This document shows positions 1 through 11,227 of a stretch of 64,000 nucleotides of DNA, piece after piece. This DNA comes from Paralithodes platypus (taxonomy: Eukaryota; Arthropoda; Malacostraca; Decapoda; Lithodidae), in the NCBI GenBank assembly GCA_032716605.1, contig CM064502.1:58550421-58614420 (forward strand), read 5' to 3'. Below the pieces are notes generated by a model, which was given only the letters and a program-made list of their open reading frames with translations, made no database searches and had not been told where the DNA came from. Positions within the stretch are counted from its first letter, which is position 1. Every line of letters begins with the position of its first letter. Made by a program: the position numbers and the translations under genes.

Positions 1-440
1 TTATTCAGATTTGGAAGGGTATGTGGAAATCAGAGGGTTAATTGAGATAGTCTTTACCCCTTTCAGTTCCCACAGATCCTTCCTAAGTTGTATAAAATCG
101 TCTAATTTTAGTTAGAACAAAGTGAAAAAGTAAAACATAAATAAAAATAAGATAAATATATAATGTATATTTTACCCCTTGCTTGCTTCCCACACAGCCT
201 TCGGAAACTGAGAAAATTCGCTTAAACCTCTGAAGATTAGGAGGCATTTTGGCAGTTTATTCTGGCTTTCATTAGACGATTATATCCAGCTTAGGAAGGA
301 TCTATGGGAATGACAAGGGCAAGGACTATCTCCACTAACCCTCTGACTTCCACACACCCTTCCTAATCTGAATAAAACCGTCTAATAATAGCCAGAAAAT
401 CATAAAAGAAATGCACCATTGTATCTCCAAAGGGTTATCG
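1..440. repeat. TTAA family A (second subfamily) copies, incomplete
   Basis: Two partial palindromes occur: TTCAGATTTGGAAGGGTATG with CAGATCCTTCCTAAGTTG (1-115), and AGACGATTATATCCAGCTTA with CACCCTTCCTAATCTGAATA (about 265-390). No gene is seen. Confidence 0.6.
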
Positions 441-939
441 CGCTACACTCCTAATTAATTCAGTCACACTATCCTTCCACTATACCTGTAAGGGGGTGAC
501 CTGCTTTTTTCTCTCTTATTCTCTCTTTCTCTGGCTTGTATCCATTCGGTCCCATTCAGCCTTCTGTTTTAAGACGATTATCCCCATTCAGTTGTCGATT
601 TATTTTTTATCGCTCGCCAGCATTGTATGGAGAAATCCGGCTTCGCTGGAGCCATTTTTCTATCGAAAAAATGTACAAATTTAACCTGCTGTCAAAATTG
701 TTTTTGAAAATACGCTGGGTCGCTACCGCTCACCAGGAAAATATAGACACCTGGATAGGGATAAATGTCTTAAAGCAGAAGGCTGCATGGGGCCGAATGG
801 ATACAACGCAGAGAAAGACGGGGAGAGAGAGAGAGAGGAAAAAAAAAACGAGGTGAACCCCCATAAAAGGATACATTATTATGGACACTTAATTTACCCC
901 TTTCGTACCTATATTAAGCCCCAACATTATGCCAGTGTG

Positions 940-945
<6 letters not shown>

Positions 946-1019
<74 letters not shown>
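946..1019. repeat. GA microsatellite
   Basis: An uninterrupted (GA)n tract of about 74 bp. Its long ORF (poly Arg-Glu) is not a gene. Confidence 0.98.
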
Positions 1020-1024
<5 letters not shown>

Positions 1025-1489
1025 TAAAGTAAATATGAATGTAGAGTATCTAGGGCTGAGCTATAATGGAAGAATCAATATTTAAGGTGGGGGGGGGGGG
1101 GAGGGACGTATTTATTTGCTTATTTATCCCTTTGAGTACCAGCGACGTGTGTTATATTCTATTCTAGCTACATTTAGACGATACTATGCAGCTTAGGAAG
1201 GATCTGCATTAGCTAAAAGGATTGGTTGACATTGTGTGAAGAGAGATAACGAGAGAGAGTGTGAATGTGTGTGTGTGTGTATGTACCAAGTGTCAGTATG
1301 AGTCGTGGCACCGTGGCGACAGGTTCGGCGTGGCATTGGAGGGCACCGATCACTAATGTAATCAATAAGAACGATCAGCTGACCAGGAGCCTTTTCGCGC
1401 GCTTTTTTTCCCGCCACCAGCTATCTACATGTAAACAAACCCTCAAGCTGTACAGTCGTGGTAAAATATAAACTACGAGATTATACGTA

Positions 1490-1745
1490 ATTAACCCAAG
1501 AACGGCAAAGGTCCTCAATTGACCACTTGCGAGTTTCATTCTATAAGGAAGTTGGAGCCTTGAACATCGATATTAAACAGAAATACAATAATAATGTAAG
1601 TTTCTGATGGTTAAAGGGTATGTTGAATTGGATTTTATGTATTTATGAATGTACTACGACCTTATTTTAGCTCGTAATTCTGTTAAATATCGATGTCTAC
1701 AGCTCCAACTTCCTTATAGAACAAAACTCGAAAGTCGGCAATTGC
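1490..1745. repeat. Foldback repeat
   Basis: Arms of about 55 bp (ACCACTTGCGAGTTTCATTC... and ...AACTCGAAAGTCGGCAATTG) are inverted copies around GGAAGTTGGAGC. One arm recurs at 27,430-27,495 (CTCCAACTTCCTTATAGCC). The left outer end is TTAACCCAAGAACGGC. Confidence 0.65.
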
Positions 1746-1829
1746 GTCTGTATTTTTTTTTTATTTTTTAAAGTGCCACTGGAATCTATCAAGGTAATCC
1801 AATATCATCAGAAGTATCCAACACTGTCA

Positions 1830-2147
1830 TTAAGGGAAGGTTTTTAGTTTGTTCCCTAGACCTCCATCAAGCTTAAAATTACACCCCCATAGACCCCCTT
1901 TCAAGATGTATTTGTACATTTTTCGGTAGAAATATTCGGCCGGTTCCTCTAAAATTACAGGCTCACTATCGCTCGCCAGGAAAAAATCGACACCTAAATT
2001 ACACGAAAAGTAAGAATATTGACAAAGAAATGGGGTGAAAGGTCTTAAAATAGCCAAACTAATGGGCCGAATGTCTTACAATCTCAAACTAATGGGTTTA
2101 AACACGAGGAAGAAAGGGATCCAGAAAAACGACCCATCTCCCCTTAA
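1830..2147. mobile_element. TTAA family B element
   Basis: It is bounded by TTAAGGGAAGG and CCTTAA-type ends within TTAA. The body shows CTATCGCTCGCCAGG and TTTTTCGGTAGAAA, the words that identify this family (about 320 bp) across the window. Its right TTAA is shared with the family A element that follows. Confidence 0.75.
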
Positions 2148-2750
2148 CCCGTTCAGTACCGATGCCGTCTTTGTAACTCTATTATGGCTACTATTAGGTG
2201 CCGTCTTTGTAACTCTATTATGGCTACTATTAGGTGCCGTCTTTGTAACTCTATTATGGCTACTATTAGGTGCCGTCTTTGTAACTCTATTATGGCTACT
2301 ATTAGATGCCGTCTTTGTAACTCTATTATGGCTACTATTAGGTGCCGTCTTTGTAACTCTATTATGGCTACTATTAGGTGCCGTCTTTGTAACTCTATTA
2401 TGGCTACTATTAGGTGCCGTCTTTGTAACTCTATTATGGCTACTATTAGGTGCCGTCTTTGTAACTCTATTATGGCTACTATTAGGTGCCGTCTTTGTAA
2501 CTCTATTATGGCTACTATTAGGTGCCGTCTTTGTAACTCTATTATGGCTACTATTAGGTGCCGTCTTTGTAACTCTATTATGGCTACTATTAGGTGCCGT
2601 CTTTGTAACTCTATTATGGCTACTATTAGGTGCCGTCTTTGTAACTCTATTATGGCTACTATTAGGTGCCGTCTTTGTAACTCTATTATGGCTACTATTA
2701 GCTGATTTTATTCAATTAAAAAAAAAGAGCCTCTAGTAAATAACGGGTTT
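2144..2750. mobile_element. TTAA family A element carrying a 36-bp tandem array
   Basis: The left end TTAACCCGTTCAGTACCGAT is typical of family A, and AGCTGATTTTATTCA after the array is the normal family A continuation. The array sits exactly within the family's internal TTCTGGCTACTATTAG region. Confidence 0.75.
2164..2700. repeat. 36-bp minisatellite, 15 units
   Basis: The unit begins GCCGTCTTTGTAACTCTATT and ends ACTATTAGGT; copies are almost identical, one differing (AGAT for AGGT, at the fourth boundary). The unit length is a multiple of three, so long ORFs appear in it; these are not genes. Confidence 0.97.
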
Positions 2751-3221
2751 CTGTGTGTGTATGTACTGTATATGTGTGTGTGTATACATGTGTGTACGTA
2801 TGTATGTGTGTGTGTGCGTATGATGTGTATGTGTGTATATGAATGTACAGTATGTATGTATGTGTGTGAGTGTGTTCATGATGTGTATCTATGTGACGAT
2901 GTGTATACTGTACATAAAGTATGTATGTAGCATATGTCTAGATCCTCCCTACATGTGTGTAATAATTCCTGATATAAAGATAGAGTTAACCCTTTCACGC
3001 ACATATGACGCAGAGGTTGCCAGATTAGCAATAAGAAATAGAGTTCTCTCACTCTTATAATTACCTCTCCAAAATTAGTTTTCTGCCCACAGCTAACTCA
3101 AAGACAACTGCAGAGGTTGAAGTAACTAAACTAAAGGTTTCTAAATACCCCTGATGGTAACAAAGGCTTTAAACTATCCCCAATAAGCTCAGAATCATAT
3201 GTAGGAGAGGGTTAAATATAC

Positions 3222-3262
3222 CCCCCCCCCCCCCCCCCCCGCTCCCAATACACCACCACCAC
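3222..3262. repeat. Poly(C) tract and CACCAC repeat
   Basis: About 19 C in a row, then CACCACCACCACCATCACC. No gene nearby. Confidence 0.95.
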
Positions 3263-3439
3263 CATCACCACCACCATTCTCATTGTAGCACCACCGTAGC
3301 CTGGCCAACGAGTCTCATCAATCAGCCTTACTTCTATATACAGTAGGTTACTGTACTAGTCGATACGATACAACACAACACAACACACCACTTCACTACA
3401 TTAAGCATCTGCACTCTAACAAATCTAGAAGGTTTTAAG

Positions 3440-3443
<4 letters not shown>

Positions 3444-3502
<59 letters not shown>
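3444..3502. repeat. TA microsatellite
   Basis: About 59 bp of perfect (TA)n. Confidence 0.97.
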
Positions 3503-3506
<4 letters not shown>

Positions 3507-3514
3507 TATATACT

Positions 3515-3880
3515 TTGTCTTTTCTTAAGGGGCAAAAGTTTATTTATTGGTCGATTTATTCATTTATATATAATAGATTTAGTTTCCTGATATTTAAGAC
3601 CTTTCGCACCATTTTTGTCAATATTGAGACTTTTCGTGTCATTAAGGTGTCGATGTTTTCCTGGCGAGCGATAGCGATCCTGTATTTATGGGGAACCACC
3701 GACAAATGTACAAATTTATCTAAAAGGGGCCACTTGGGGGTGTTTTTAAAAGCTTGATGGAGGTCTAGGGAGGAAACTAAAGAAAATAATGAATAGATCA
3801 ATGAAAAGTGACACGTAATTTGTTCCCTATATTCATTGATTTGACCTGATATGTTGTCTCCATTAATACTGAACACTCTT
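3515..3880. mobile_element. TTAA family B element, inverted and diverged
   Basis: The region shows CCTGGCGAGCGATAGCGATC and AAGCTTGATGGAGGTCTAGG, the reverse of family B words. Ends are blurred. Confidence 0.55.
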
Positions 3881-4032
3881 AATGGTACGTAATTTGTTAG
3901 AGAGAGAGAGATATTTACATAGATACACTGGCCACACAGACCTTACGATCCAAACGAGGTGGCCAGGACTTAATTCTAGTAGAGATGGTATATCCGATAG
4001 AAAAGGAAAGTTGAAGGAAAGGATAGAAAAGA

Positions 4033-4136
<104 letters not shown>

Positions 4137-4247
4137 TACAGCTGGGAATAAATTAATACGAAAACAACTCATTTATAAAGCTCTATTGAGTAAATTAATT
4201 TATCAATTTCTGTATCAGCGGTCTTTTTTATTTTCATTCTAACTACA

Positions 4248-4571
4248 TTAAGGGGAGGTTTTTAGTTCGTTCCCTAGAATTCCATTAATCTTAAAATGAC
4301 ACTCCCTAGACCCCCTTTCAAGATAAATTCGTACATTTTTCGGTAGAAAAATTTCCCGGCTGAAAGCCGGTTCCTCTTAAATTACAGGCTCGCTATCGCT
4401 CGCCAGGATAAAATCGACACCTGAATTGCACGAAAGGTCTTAATATGGTGAAAGTTCTTAAAATCGCTAAACTAATGGGGCAAACGTTTTATAATATCAA
4501 AAGCAATGGGGCTAAACATGAGGGAGAAAGGGGTCAAGAAAAAAATCCCTCAAGTGGAGATCTCCCCTTAA
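4248..4571. mobile_element. TTAA family B element nested in a family A element
   Basis: The ends TTAAGGGGAGG and CTCCCCTTAA are complete and 324 bp apart. Family A sequence flanks it (left CATTCTAACTACA, right GAGGATTTTGTGCAGCTTA), so the insertion occurred at a TTAA-like site inside family A. Confidence 0.8.
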
Positions 4572-4849
4572 GAGGATTTTGTGCAGCTTAAGAAGGATCT
4601 GTGGTGGTAAAAAGGGTTAAGTGAGATAGTTCGAAGCCTGTTAACCCTTTTTGTACCGGCGACGTCATTTATATATCGTCTACAATCTGTTCCTTCTGTA
4701 GTTTCTCCATGCCCGATAAGTTAAATGATCTTTTGATATCTCTGACACAGCTCTTGTATACAACACAATATCCTGTGTACAAAACCACTTGAACCCCGGA
4801 CAATGTTTCTTGCAACTTTAATTAATATTATTATTATCATTATTACTTA

Positions 4850-6100
4850 TACACACACACACACACACACACTTCCACATACTCTCCATCACACGCACAC
4901 ACACACACACACACACACTTCCACATACTCTCATCACACACACACACACACACACACTTCCACATACTCTCCATCACACACACACACTTCCACATACTCT
5001 GCATCACACACACACACACACACACACTTATACACTCTTCATTACAAACACATTATATCTCTCCATTAAACACACACACACACACACATATACCAACTCA
5101 CACTCTACCTCTCTCTCTCTGCACCAAACACGCACACCCTCCATTGAACACACACACACACACACTTATACACTCTCCATTACAAACACATTATATCTCT
5201 CCATTAAACACACACACACACACACATATACCAACTCACACTCTCTCTCTCTCTGCACCAAACACTCACACCCTCCATTGAACACACACACACACACCCA
5301 CGCACACTCATTCTCTCTCTCTCTCTCTCTGCACCAAACCCACACAGACACACAGAGACACACTATCTCACATATTTATCGCCTGAATAATAAAATAGTG
5401 CGTGTTTGTTCATAAGTAAACTAGTCTACAATTTGTATTATCTATTTTGTCATCAATGGTAGTAAAATGGTTATAAAAGTAAGATGTATTATTTGTTACA
5501 CACACACACACACACATACTCTCTCTCTCTCTCTATCTTACACGTTTTATATCGCCATTGGACACACTCAATCACACATGTACACACACACACACACATA
5601 TAGGCCTACATACTTTCCAGTCTATGTACACGTTTTATATATCTATTGAACACACACACAGTCACACACAAACATATACATACATACTCTATATCTATTG
5701 AACACACACACACACACACACACAGTCACACACAAACATACACATACATACTCTATATCTATTGAACACACACACACACACACACAGTCACACACAAACA
5801 TACTCTATATCTATTGAACGCGCACACACACACACACATACATACACACACACACAGTCACACACAAACATACACATACATACTCTATATCTATTGAACA
5901 CACACACACAGTCACACACAAACATACACATACATACTCTATATCATACACGTTTTATATATCTATTGAACACACACATACACACACACACACACAAACA
6001 TACACATACATACTCTATATCTATTGAACACACACACACAGTCACACACAAACATACACATACATACTCTATATCATACAAGTGTTATATATCTATTGAA
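4850..6100. repeat. Compound CA/CT microsatellite field with higher-order units
   Basis: CA tracts alternate with short phrases that recur in order: CTTCCACATACTCTCCATCA (4,860-5,030), ATATCTCTCCATTAAACACA (5,060-5,330) and CATACTCTATATCTATTGAA (5,640-6,100), giving three blocks of tandem units of 50-130 bp. No gene. Confidence 0.92.
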
Positions 6101-6109
6101 CAGAAAGGG

Positions 6110-6746
6110 TTAACCCATTCAGTACCAAATGTCCTTTTCATCATATTCTGGCAACTATTAGATGATTTTATTCAGCTTAGGTGAGACCTCAAGTAATAAA
6201 AGGGCTTCAAACTATCTTAACCAACCCTTTTAACTACCACAGATCCTCCTTAACACTTACACTGTGGGCATATTTCCGCCATATTAGGGCTCATTCAGGC
6301 ACTCGTGATTGATTAAGCAAGTGTCTGAATGAAATTAAATGTATTCAGCCAAAAAGTAGAAGAAAATAACTTCAAAATTACACCAAAACGAGCTTCGCGG
6401 GGTTCACCCGCATCGCTACCATAGACATTCGCTAAAATGAGCAATTATCGCTAATGTCGCGCTACATTTGCCTTTGGCAGCACTGTATATCTCGTGAAAG
6501 TCTGGCTCATGCTCCTCAGTGCACCGGCCGGCTGGCTGGAGAGAGGATGGGTGGCCTGCCACGCTCCCGCTCACTTGCACTCGATTCTACAGGCTTTAAG
6601 AGGCTTTAAAGGCCTGTAAATTGCTGTAAATTGCCATGGCGTTCCGGAACATCTCCCGAAGTCAATGGGTTAAGCTGCATAATATCGTCTAAATATAGCT
6701 AGAATAAAATATAACGGACGTCCGTCGCTAGTACTCAAAGGGTTAA
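6110..6746. mobile_element. TTAA family A element interrupted by a family E element
   Basis: The left end TTAACCCATTCAGTACC and right end GTACTCAAAGGGTTAA belong to one family A copy, broken at 6,250 and resumed at 6,673. Intact family A copies read GATCCTTCTTAAACTGC at this point, showing the empty TTAA site. Confidence 0.8.
6250..6673. mobile_element. TTAA family E element (424 bp)
   Basis: It is bounded by TTAA on both sides, with TTAACACTTACACTG left and AGTCAATGGGTTAA right. A second copy at 7,148-7,638 shares ATTCAGGCACTC, CTCCCGC and ACAGGCTTTAA words. Confidence 0.78.
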
Positions 6747-6771
6747 GGAGTTGATTTCTTGTTCCCCCCAG

Positions 6772-6818
6772 AGTGCAGTACGAGAGTGTGGGCCATGATG
6801 GCAGCAGCAGCGAGAAAG
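6772..6818 (+). CDS. Candidate small upstream exon (possibly of the galactosyltransferase gene)
   Basis: A 47-base block has a strong acceptor (pyrimidine tract ending CCCCCCAG) and a strong donor (AAAG|gtgagg). One frame is open through it, encoding ...AMMAAAARK, and leaves phase 0, which matches the phase-0 entry of the exon at 14,192. It sits in a small unique gap between two DNA-transposon copies. It could be an upstream exon of the galactosyltransferase or a chance pair of splice signals; no homology supports it. If splicing used the weaker GTTAAG site after 6,868 instead, the frames would not join the next known exon. Confidence 0.3.
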
Positions 6819-6902
6819 GTGAGGCAGCGCTGCCAGACGTTCCTGCTGCTACTCGGCCACAAGGGTTAAGTCCAATATTTTAACTACATTATTTTAAGTC
6901 GA

Positions 6903-7151
6903 ATTAAGGGGGGGATGTATATTTTATTTGGCCACTCTTCTCCCTCATGTTTAGCCCCATTAGTTTTGACATTTTCAGACATTCGGCCTCATTAGTTTGG
7001 CGAATTTTAGGAGGTGTGGTGGAGTGGTCTCGCCACTGGACTGGTAATCCAGTGGACCCGGGTTCGGGTCCCAGTATGTCAATGGGAAGATATTATTGGG
7101 ATGGGGGGGTTCTTAAGCTTGATGGTGGTCTAAATACACCCTCCCCCCTTA
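6903..7151. mobile_element. TTAA family B element, inverted, with SINE S1 inside
   Basis: The left end is TTAAGGGGGG and the right end CTCCCCCTTAA. Family B words (CTCCCTCATGTTTAGCCCCA; AAGCTTGATGGTGGTC) lie on either side of the SINE. Confidence 0.65.
7010..7112 (+). repeat. tRNA-Thr-derived SINE (family S1)
   Basis: A tRNA-like head has box A (GTGGTGGAGTGGTC), a perfect anticodon stem CTGGA/TCCAG around loop CTGGTAA (anticodon GGT) and box B (GGGTTCGGGTCCC), followed by a tail with GATATTATTGGGATGG shared with the 48.8-kb copy. It sits inside a TTAA-family B copy. Confidence 0.75.
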
Positions 7152-7638
7152 ACCCATTGGCTGCGGCTATATTTGGCCTATTTAGGGCATATTCAGGCAC
7201 TCCTGAATGATAAATCAAGCATCTGCATTAAATGAAGTGTATTCTGCCGAAAACTAGGCGAAAATAGCTTCAATTATTATGTTCCTTCCAACAACCAACT
7301 ATACTCCTAAAATCGATTAATGAAATTTACAAATATGAGACCAGAACGGGCCCCGTACGTGGTCTGGTTCACCCGCAGTGGTGCCAGTGAAACGCGGGAA
7401 ACCCGCTATTTGGTAGCACTCGCTCGCTTGGCTACACTGTTGTGAGACACAGAGAGAGACCCGCGTGAGACACAGTCAACCTCAGTGAGCCGCTCGCTGC
7501 TCTGAGGGTCGGAGGTGGGCCCCTCATGCTCCCGCCCACTGACACTCGATTTTTATTGTTTTTACAGGCTTTTAAAGCCTGGAAACTGCTGTAACTTGTC
7601 AGGACGTTCCAGAACGTCACCCGCAACGAAAGGGTTAA
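7148..7638. mobile_element. TTAA family E element
   Basis: TTAACCCATTGGCTGCGG starts and CGAAAGGGTTAA ends this 491-bp copy; it shares the left TTAA with a family B copy. Confidence 0.75.
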
Positions 7639-7640
7639 GT

Positions 7641-8056
7641 ACAGTCGGCCAAATAAGTAATGTCGCGGCACCAAGTATATTTCGATCAATAATTGGTATC
7701 AACACTATCTAAGCATTAATTAATCGCTTCGAGTGAGATATACAAACATGTTCCTCTCTTTACACACCCTATTCAACATCTGACAGACATTAATACAGCA
7801 CTATCTAAGCTTTACTTCATCGTTTCGAGTGAGATATACAAACATGTTCCTCTCTTTACACACCCTATTCAACATCTGACAGACATTAATACAGCACTAT
7901 TAATACAGCACTATCTAAGCATTAATTAATCGCTTCGAGTGAGATATACAAACATGTTCCTATCTTTACACACCCTATTCAACGTCTGACAGACATTGAT
8001 ACAGCACACAGCGAGCAAAACGTAATGACAGCGGAGACATGAATTATTTGGCCAAA
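7641..8056. mobile_element. Mariner-like miniature element with an internal triplication
   Basis: The terminal inverted repeats read GGCCAAATAAGTAATGTC and, reversed, GGCCAAATAATTCATGTC. The body holds three tandem copies of a unit of about 105 bp (starting CTATCTAAGC...TTCGAGTGAGATATACAAAC). The related copy at 37,317 has one unit. Confidence 0.7.
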
Positions 8057-8067
8057 CGTGCACACTA

Positions 8068-8769
8068 AAGCCGGTATCACACGAGCACTTTTCCCCTCAA
8101 CATTTATCCTCAACACTGGTCTGGCAGCTTATGTGGTCAACATTTCAAATATTTCTTTTGCTTAACCCTTCTTTAACGGGGCCCGACTTAAGTCCGTATC
8201 GAAAAATTTGGACTATGTGGCGGGGCCCGACTTAAGCCCGTGTGCAATTTTGGCGCAATATTGACTCCGAGAGAGAGACGAGTGACGGGAGGAGCCTGGG
8301 TTACCTCATGACCGCTCGCCACGGCCGCCGTGGACCGACTGAGATGTAGGCTACTCCACTTACATCCACCCTCACTCCCTCGCTACATACGTAATTATAT
8401 AAAGAAATTACCGTATTTTAGCGATTTTGCCCTTCGGTTGCACGATCGTTGCAAGGCAACCAGTGATCGTAGAAGGATGGTTCGGGTGTCATTGGAAAGC
8501 TCAATTTACGCCTTTTCAGGGATACATACTTGTATTACGCTCTGGGTCTTGTTTATGCATGAAAAAGAGCACGGAAACAACCCCATTTATGGTAAAAAAA
8601 AAACGCTGGGCGGCGCAGTGAAGTATACTCCACCACCCGCTCTTTGAGTGTTAAATGCATATATCATCAGTCTAGTTTCCGATACCAGTGTAAAATATTC
8701 CAGAAATGTTGCCAGAATTTTTTTTATCATCGAATGTTGACTATAAAAGCACTCGTGTGATACCGGCTT
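8068..8769. mobile_element. MITE family C, interrupted by TTAA family D
   Basis: The ends AAGCCGGTATCACACGAGC and its reverse complement are complete. Normal family C copies are about 213 bp; this one is 702 bp because of the insertion at 8,162-8,654. Confidence 0.85.
8162..8654. mobile_element. TTAA family D element (493 bp)
   Basis: TTAACCCTTCTTTAACGG to GAGTGTTAA. It aligns with 29,531-30,014 through words such as AATTTGGACTATGTGGCGG and GTCATTGGAAAGCTC. No coding region is recognised. Confidence 0.78.
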
Positions 8770-9046
8770 AACTCTACTATTTGTTATGGGTATATTAAAC
8801 AAAAGCACAGCACACTATAGCCTTGGTGCTTCCAAATGCTTATGTGCTATCTATTTATCTATCTCTATCACTAACTCACTCACACACTCTCTCTCTCTCT
8901 CTCACTCTCACTCACTCACTCACTCTCTCTCTCTCTACATGTGACACTGGCTTAACAGGTGTACTGTATATCACCCGGGCACATCTGCTCCGGTTCAACC
9001 CTTAACGTTTACAGAATAATTAATCCCTATACCTCCATCAGGCTTA

Positions 9047-10140
9047 ACCCCTTTAGCACCATGACGCCCTTTTACCTTTAATTCTGGCTAAAATTAGATG
9101 ATCTTATGCAGTTTAAGGGGAGACGAGTCGAGTCGTTTCTCTGGTCCCCTTTCTCCCTCGTGTTAAGGCCCATTTATTTTGAGATTAAAAGACGTTCGGC
9201 CCATTAGTTTGGCGATGTTAACACCTTTCACCCCATTTCTTTGTCAATTTTATGACCTTTCGTGCCATTTAGGTTTCGATCTTTTCCTGGCGAGCGATAG
9301 CGAGCCTGGAATTTTAAGAGGAACCGGCCTTCGGCCGGGAAATTTTTCTATCGAAAGATGTACACATTTATTTTGAAAGGGGGTCTAGGTTATATTTTGA
9401 AAGGGGGTCTAGGTTATATTTTGAAAGGGGGTCTAGGTTATATTTTGAAAGGGGGTCTAGGTTATATTTTGAAAGGGGGTCTAGGTTATATTTTGAAAGG
9501 GGGTCTAGGTTATATTTTGAAAGGGGGTCTAGGTTATATTTTGAAAGGGGGTCTAGGTTATATTTTGAAAGGGGGTCTAGGTTATATTTTGAAAGGGGGT
9601 CTAGGTTATATTTTGAAAGGGGGTCTAGGTTATATTTTGAAAGGGGGTCTAGGTTATATTTTGAAAGGGGGTCTAGGTTATATTTTGAAAGGGGGTCTAG
9701 GTTTTTTTTTTTAAAGCTTGATGGAGGTGTAGTGAGGCAACTAAGATATAAAGGAATGAATGACCAAACAAACGGCTCGGGAGGTTTCTAGTTTGGGCCC
9801 TAGATATCCTTCAAGCTTAAGATTAAACCCCATTGAGCCCCTTTCAAGATAAATTTGTACGTTTTTCGGTAGAAAAAATGTCCCGGCTGAAAGCCGGTTC
9901 CTCTTAAATTACAGGCTCGCTATCGCTCGCCAGGATAAAATCGACACCTAAATGGCACGAAAGGTCTTAACATTGATAGAAATGGGTTGAAAGTTCTTAA
10001 AATCGTCAAACTAATGGGGCGAACGTCTTAAAATTTAAAAAAGCAATGAGGCTAAACATGAGTGAGAAAGGGTTCCAGAAAAAAATCCCTCAAGTGAAAA
10101 TCTCCCCTTAACAAGGACCTATGATACTAAGAGGGTTTAT
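9047..10140. mobile_element. TTAA family A element split by a head-to-head pair of family B elements
   Basis: The left family A part (TTAACCCCTTTAGCACC...GATCTTATGCAG) stops at 9,113 and its continuation (CAAGGACCTATGATACTAAG) resumes at 10,112. Between lie an inverted family B copy (9,113 to about 9,770, with the 24-bp array) and a direct one (about 9,771-10,111). Confidence 0.65.
9368..9706. repeat. 24-bp minisatellite, 14 units
   Basis: The unit TTTTGAAAGGGGGTCTAGGT-TATA is repeated 14 times with no internal change, inside a family B copy, where a single GAAAGGGGGTCTAGG is the norm. The open frame across it (ILKGGLGY repeated) is an artefact of a unit divisible by three. Confidence 0.97.
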
Positions 10141-10315
10141 GGAGACCGTGTGTATACCCATTTGAGTCATATAGGTAGACTACAAACTATTATTGTAGAG
10201 TATAAACCATAGTACTGTGGAGGGAGGCAAGGGAATTCATAACACGTTTAAAAACCGCGCCACACGAGGGGTATCTCTCCCCCCCCACCCCCCTCCTTTT
10301 CCCTCCCTACACATT

Positions 10316-10530
10316 AAGCCGGTATCACACGAGCGCTTTTTCCCTTAACATTTATACTCAACACTGATCTGGCAGCTTATGAGGTAAACGTCTAAAATAT
10401 TTTCCGTTAGCTAAATTCATCTATCATCAGTCTAGTTTCCGATACCAGTGCAAAATATTCCAGAAATGTTACCAGATAAATGTTGATCATCGAATGTTGG
10501 ACTATAAAAGCTCTCGTGTGATACCGGCTT
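10316..10530. mobile_element. MITE family C (complete, 215 bp)
   Basis: Near-perfect terminal inverted repeats AAGCCGGTATCACACGAGCGC and CTCTCGTGTGATACCGGCTT; the body shares CTGGCAGCTTATGAGGT and TCAGTCTAGTTTCCGATACC with the other copies. Confidence 0.88.
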
Positions 10531-10570
10531 TATTTATGTATATTCTCTACAATAATCTTCTTCACACCTA

Positions 10571-10712
10571 ATCTAAATTAATTATTTTCACTCTAACACC
10601 AAACACCTCCCAAAGAAATTAATGAAAGCAAGCATGTGATCCACCGGGATTCGAATCTGGGTTGCCACATTCATTTTTTTAGCACTCTAACCATTACACC
10701 ATCAAGGCAGTT
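10571..10712 (-). repeat. tRNA-derived SINE (family S2)
   Basis: The reverse strand has TGGTGTAATGGTTAGAGTGC (box A region), box B GATTCGAATCCCGG and the S2 tail containing AATTTCTTTGGGAGGTGTTT. The same family occurs at 13.8, 22.4, 27.5, 40.1 and 47.5 kb. Confidence 0.75.
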
Positions 10713-11227
10713 AATTTCAGGGTGTTCACTGTTCACATGTGCCTTTATAGTGCTGCAAACCTATACACATGTGACATAATAACATTGCTTTATATGGGAG
10801 ATATAAGGCATAGTATCCAACACCTTTCTCCTGCCTCCACCACAGTTTCACTACCTTCGCTTGACCACAACCATTTATTTCATCAGCTGACTGCTAATAC
10901 TTGTTACATTTAGGTTTGTGTTAAGAATAATGGTAAATACAATATATTTTACTGTTTTACAATGAAGTCTGTTGTCTTTAGCATCGTTGTATATCATTTA
11001 GCTATTCACTACAAGAATGCACTAAATCGGACAGTTTGGAAGACGGTTGCCAAACGGCAATTTATTTTCTTCTGTGAAATCAGATACAACTGTATTCAGT
11101 TTTTAAAAAGCCACAAGCTTCGAACTATTTCACATAATTACTACAACAGATCCTTCTTAAACTGCATAAAATCATCTAAATATAGCTAGAACAATATAAA
11201 AAAGACGTCGCTGGTACAGAATGGGTA

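Noticed and set aside
2164..2700. CRISPR-like regular repeats
   Set aside because: Units are directly contiguous with no variable spacers, and the genome is eukaryotic.
2035..2736. Long ORFs encoding repeated AVFVTLLWLLLG or MATIRCRLCNSI
   Set aside because: They are created by the 36-bp array; two frames are open at once, which is expected from a unit divisible by three and not from a gene.
7010..7112. Functional tRNA-Thr gene
   Set aside because: The head folds well, but the 3' side continues into a SINE tail shared with another copy, and the acceptor stem does not pair cleanly.
8330..8647. 105-codon ORF at 8.3-8.6 kb
   Set aside because: It lies in family D; the homologous stretch at 29.6-30.0 kb is open in a different frame with no shared protein.
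9358..9714. ORF of repeated ILKGGLGY
   Set aside because: Artefact of the 24-bp tandem array inside a transposon.
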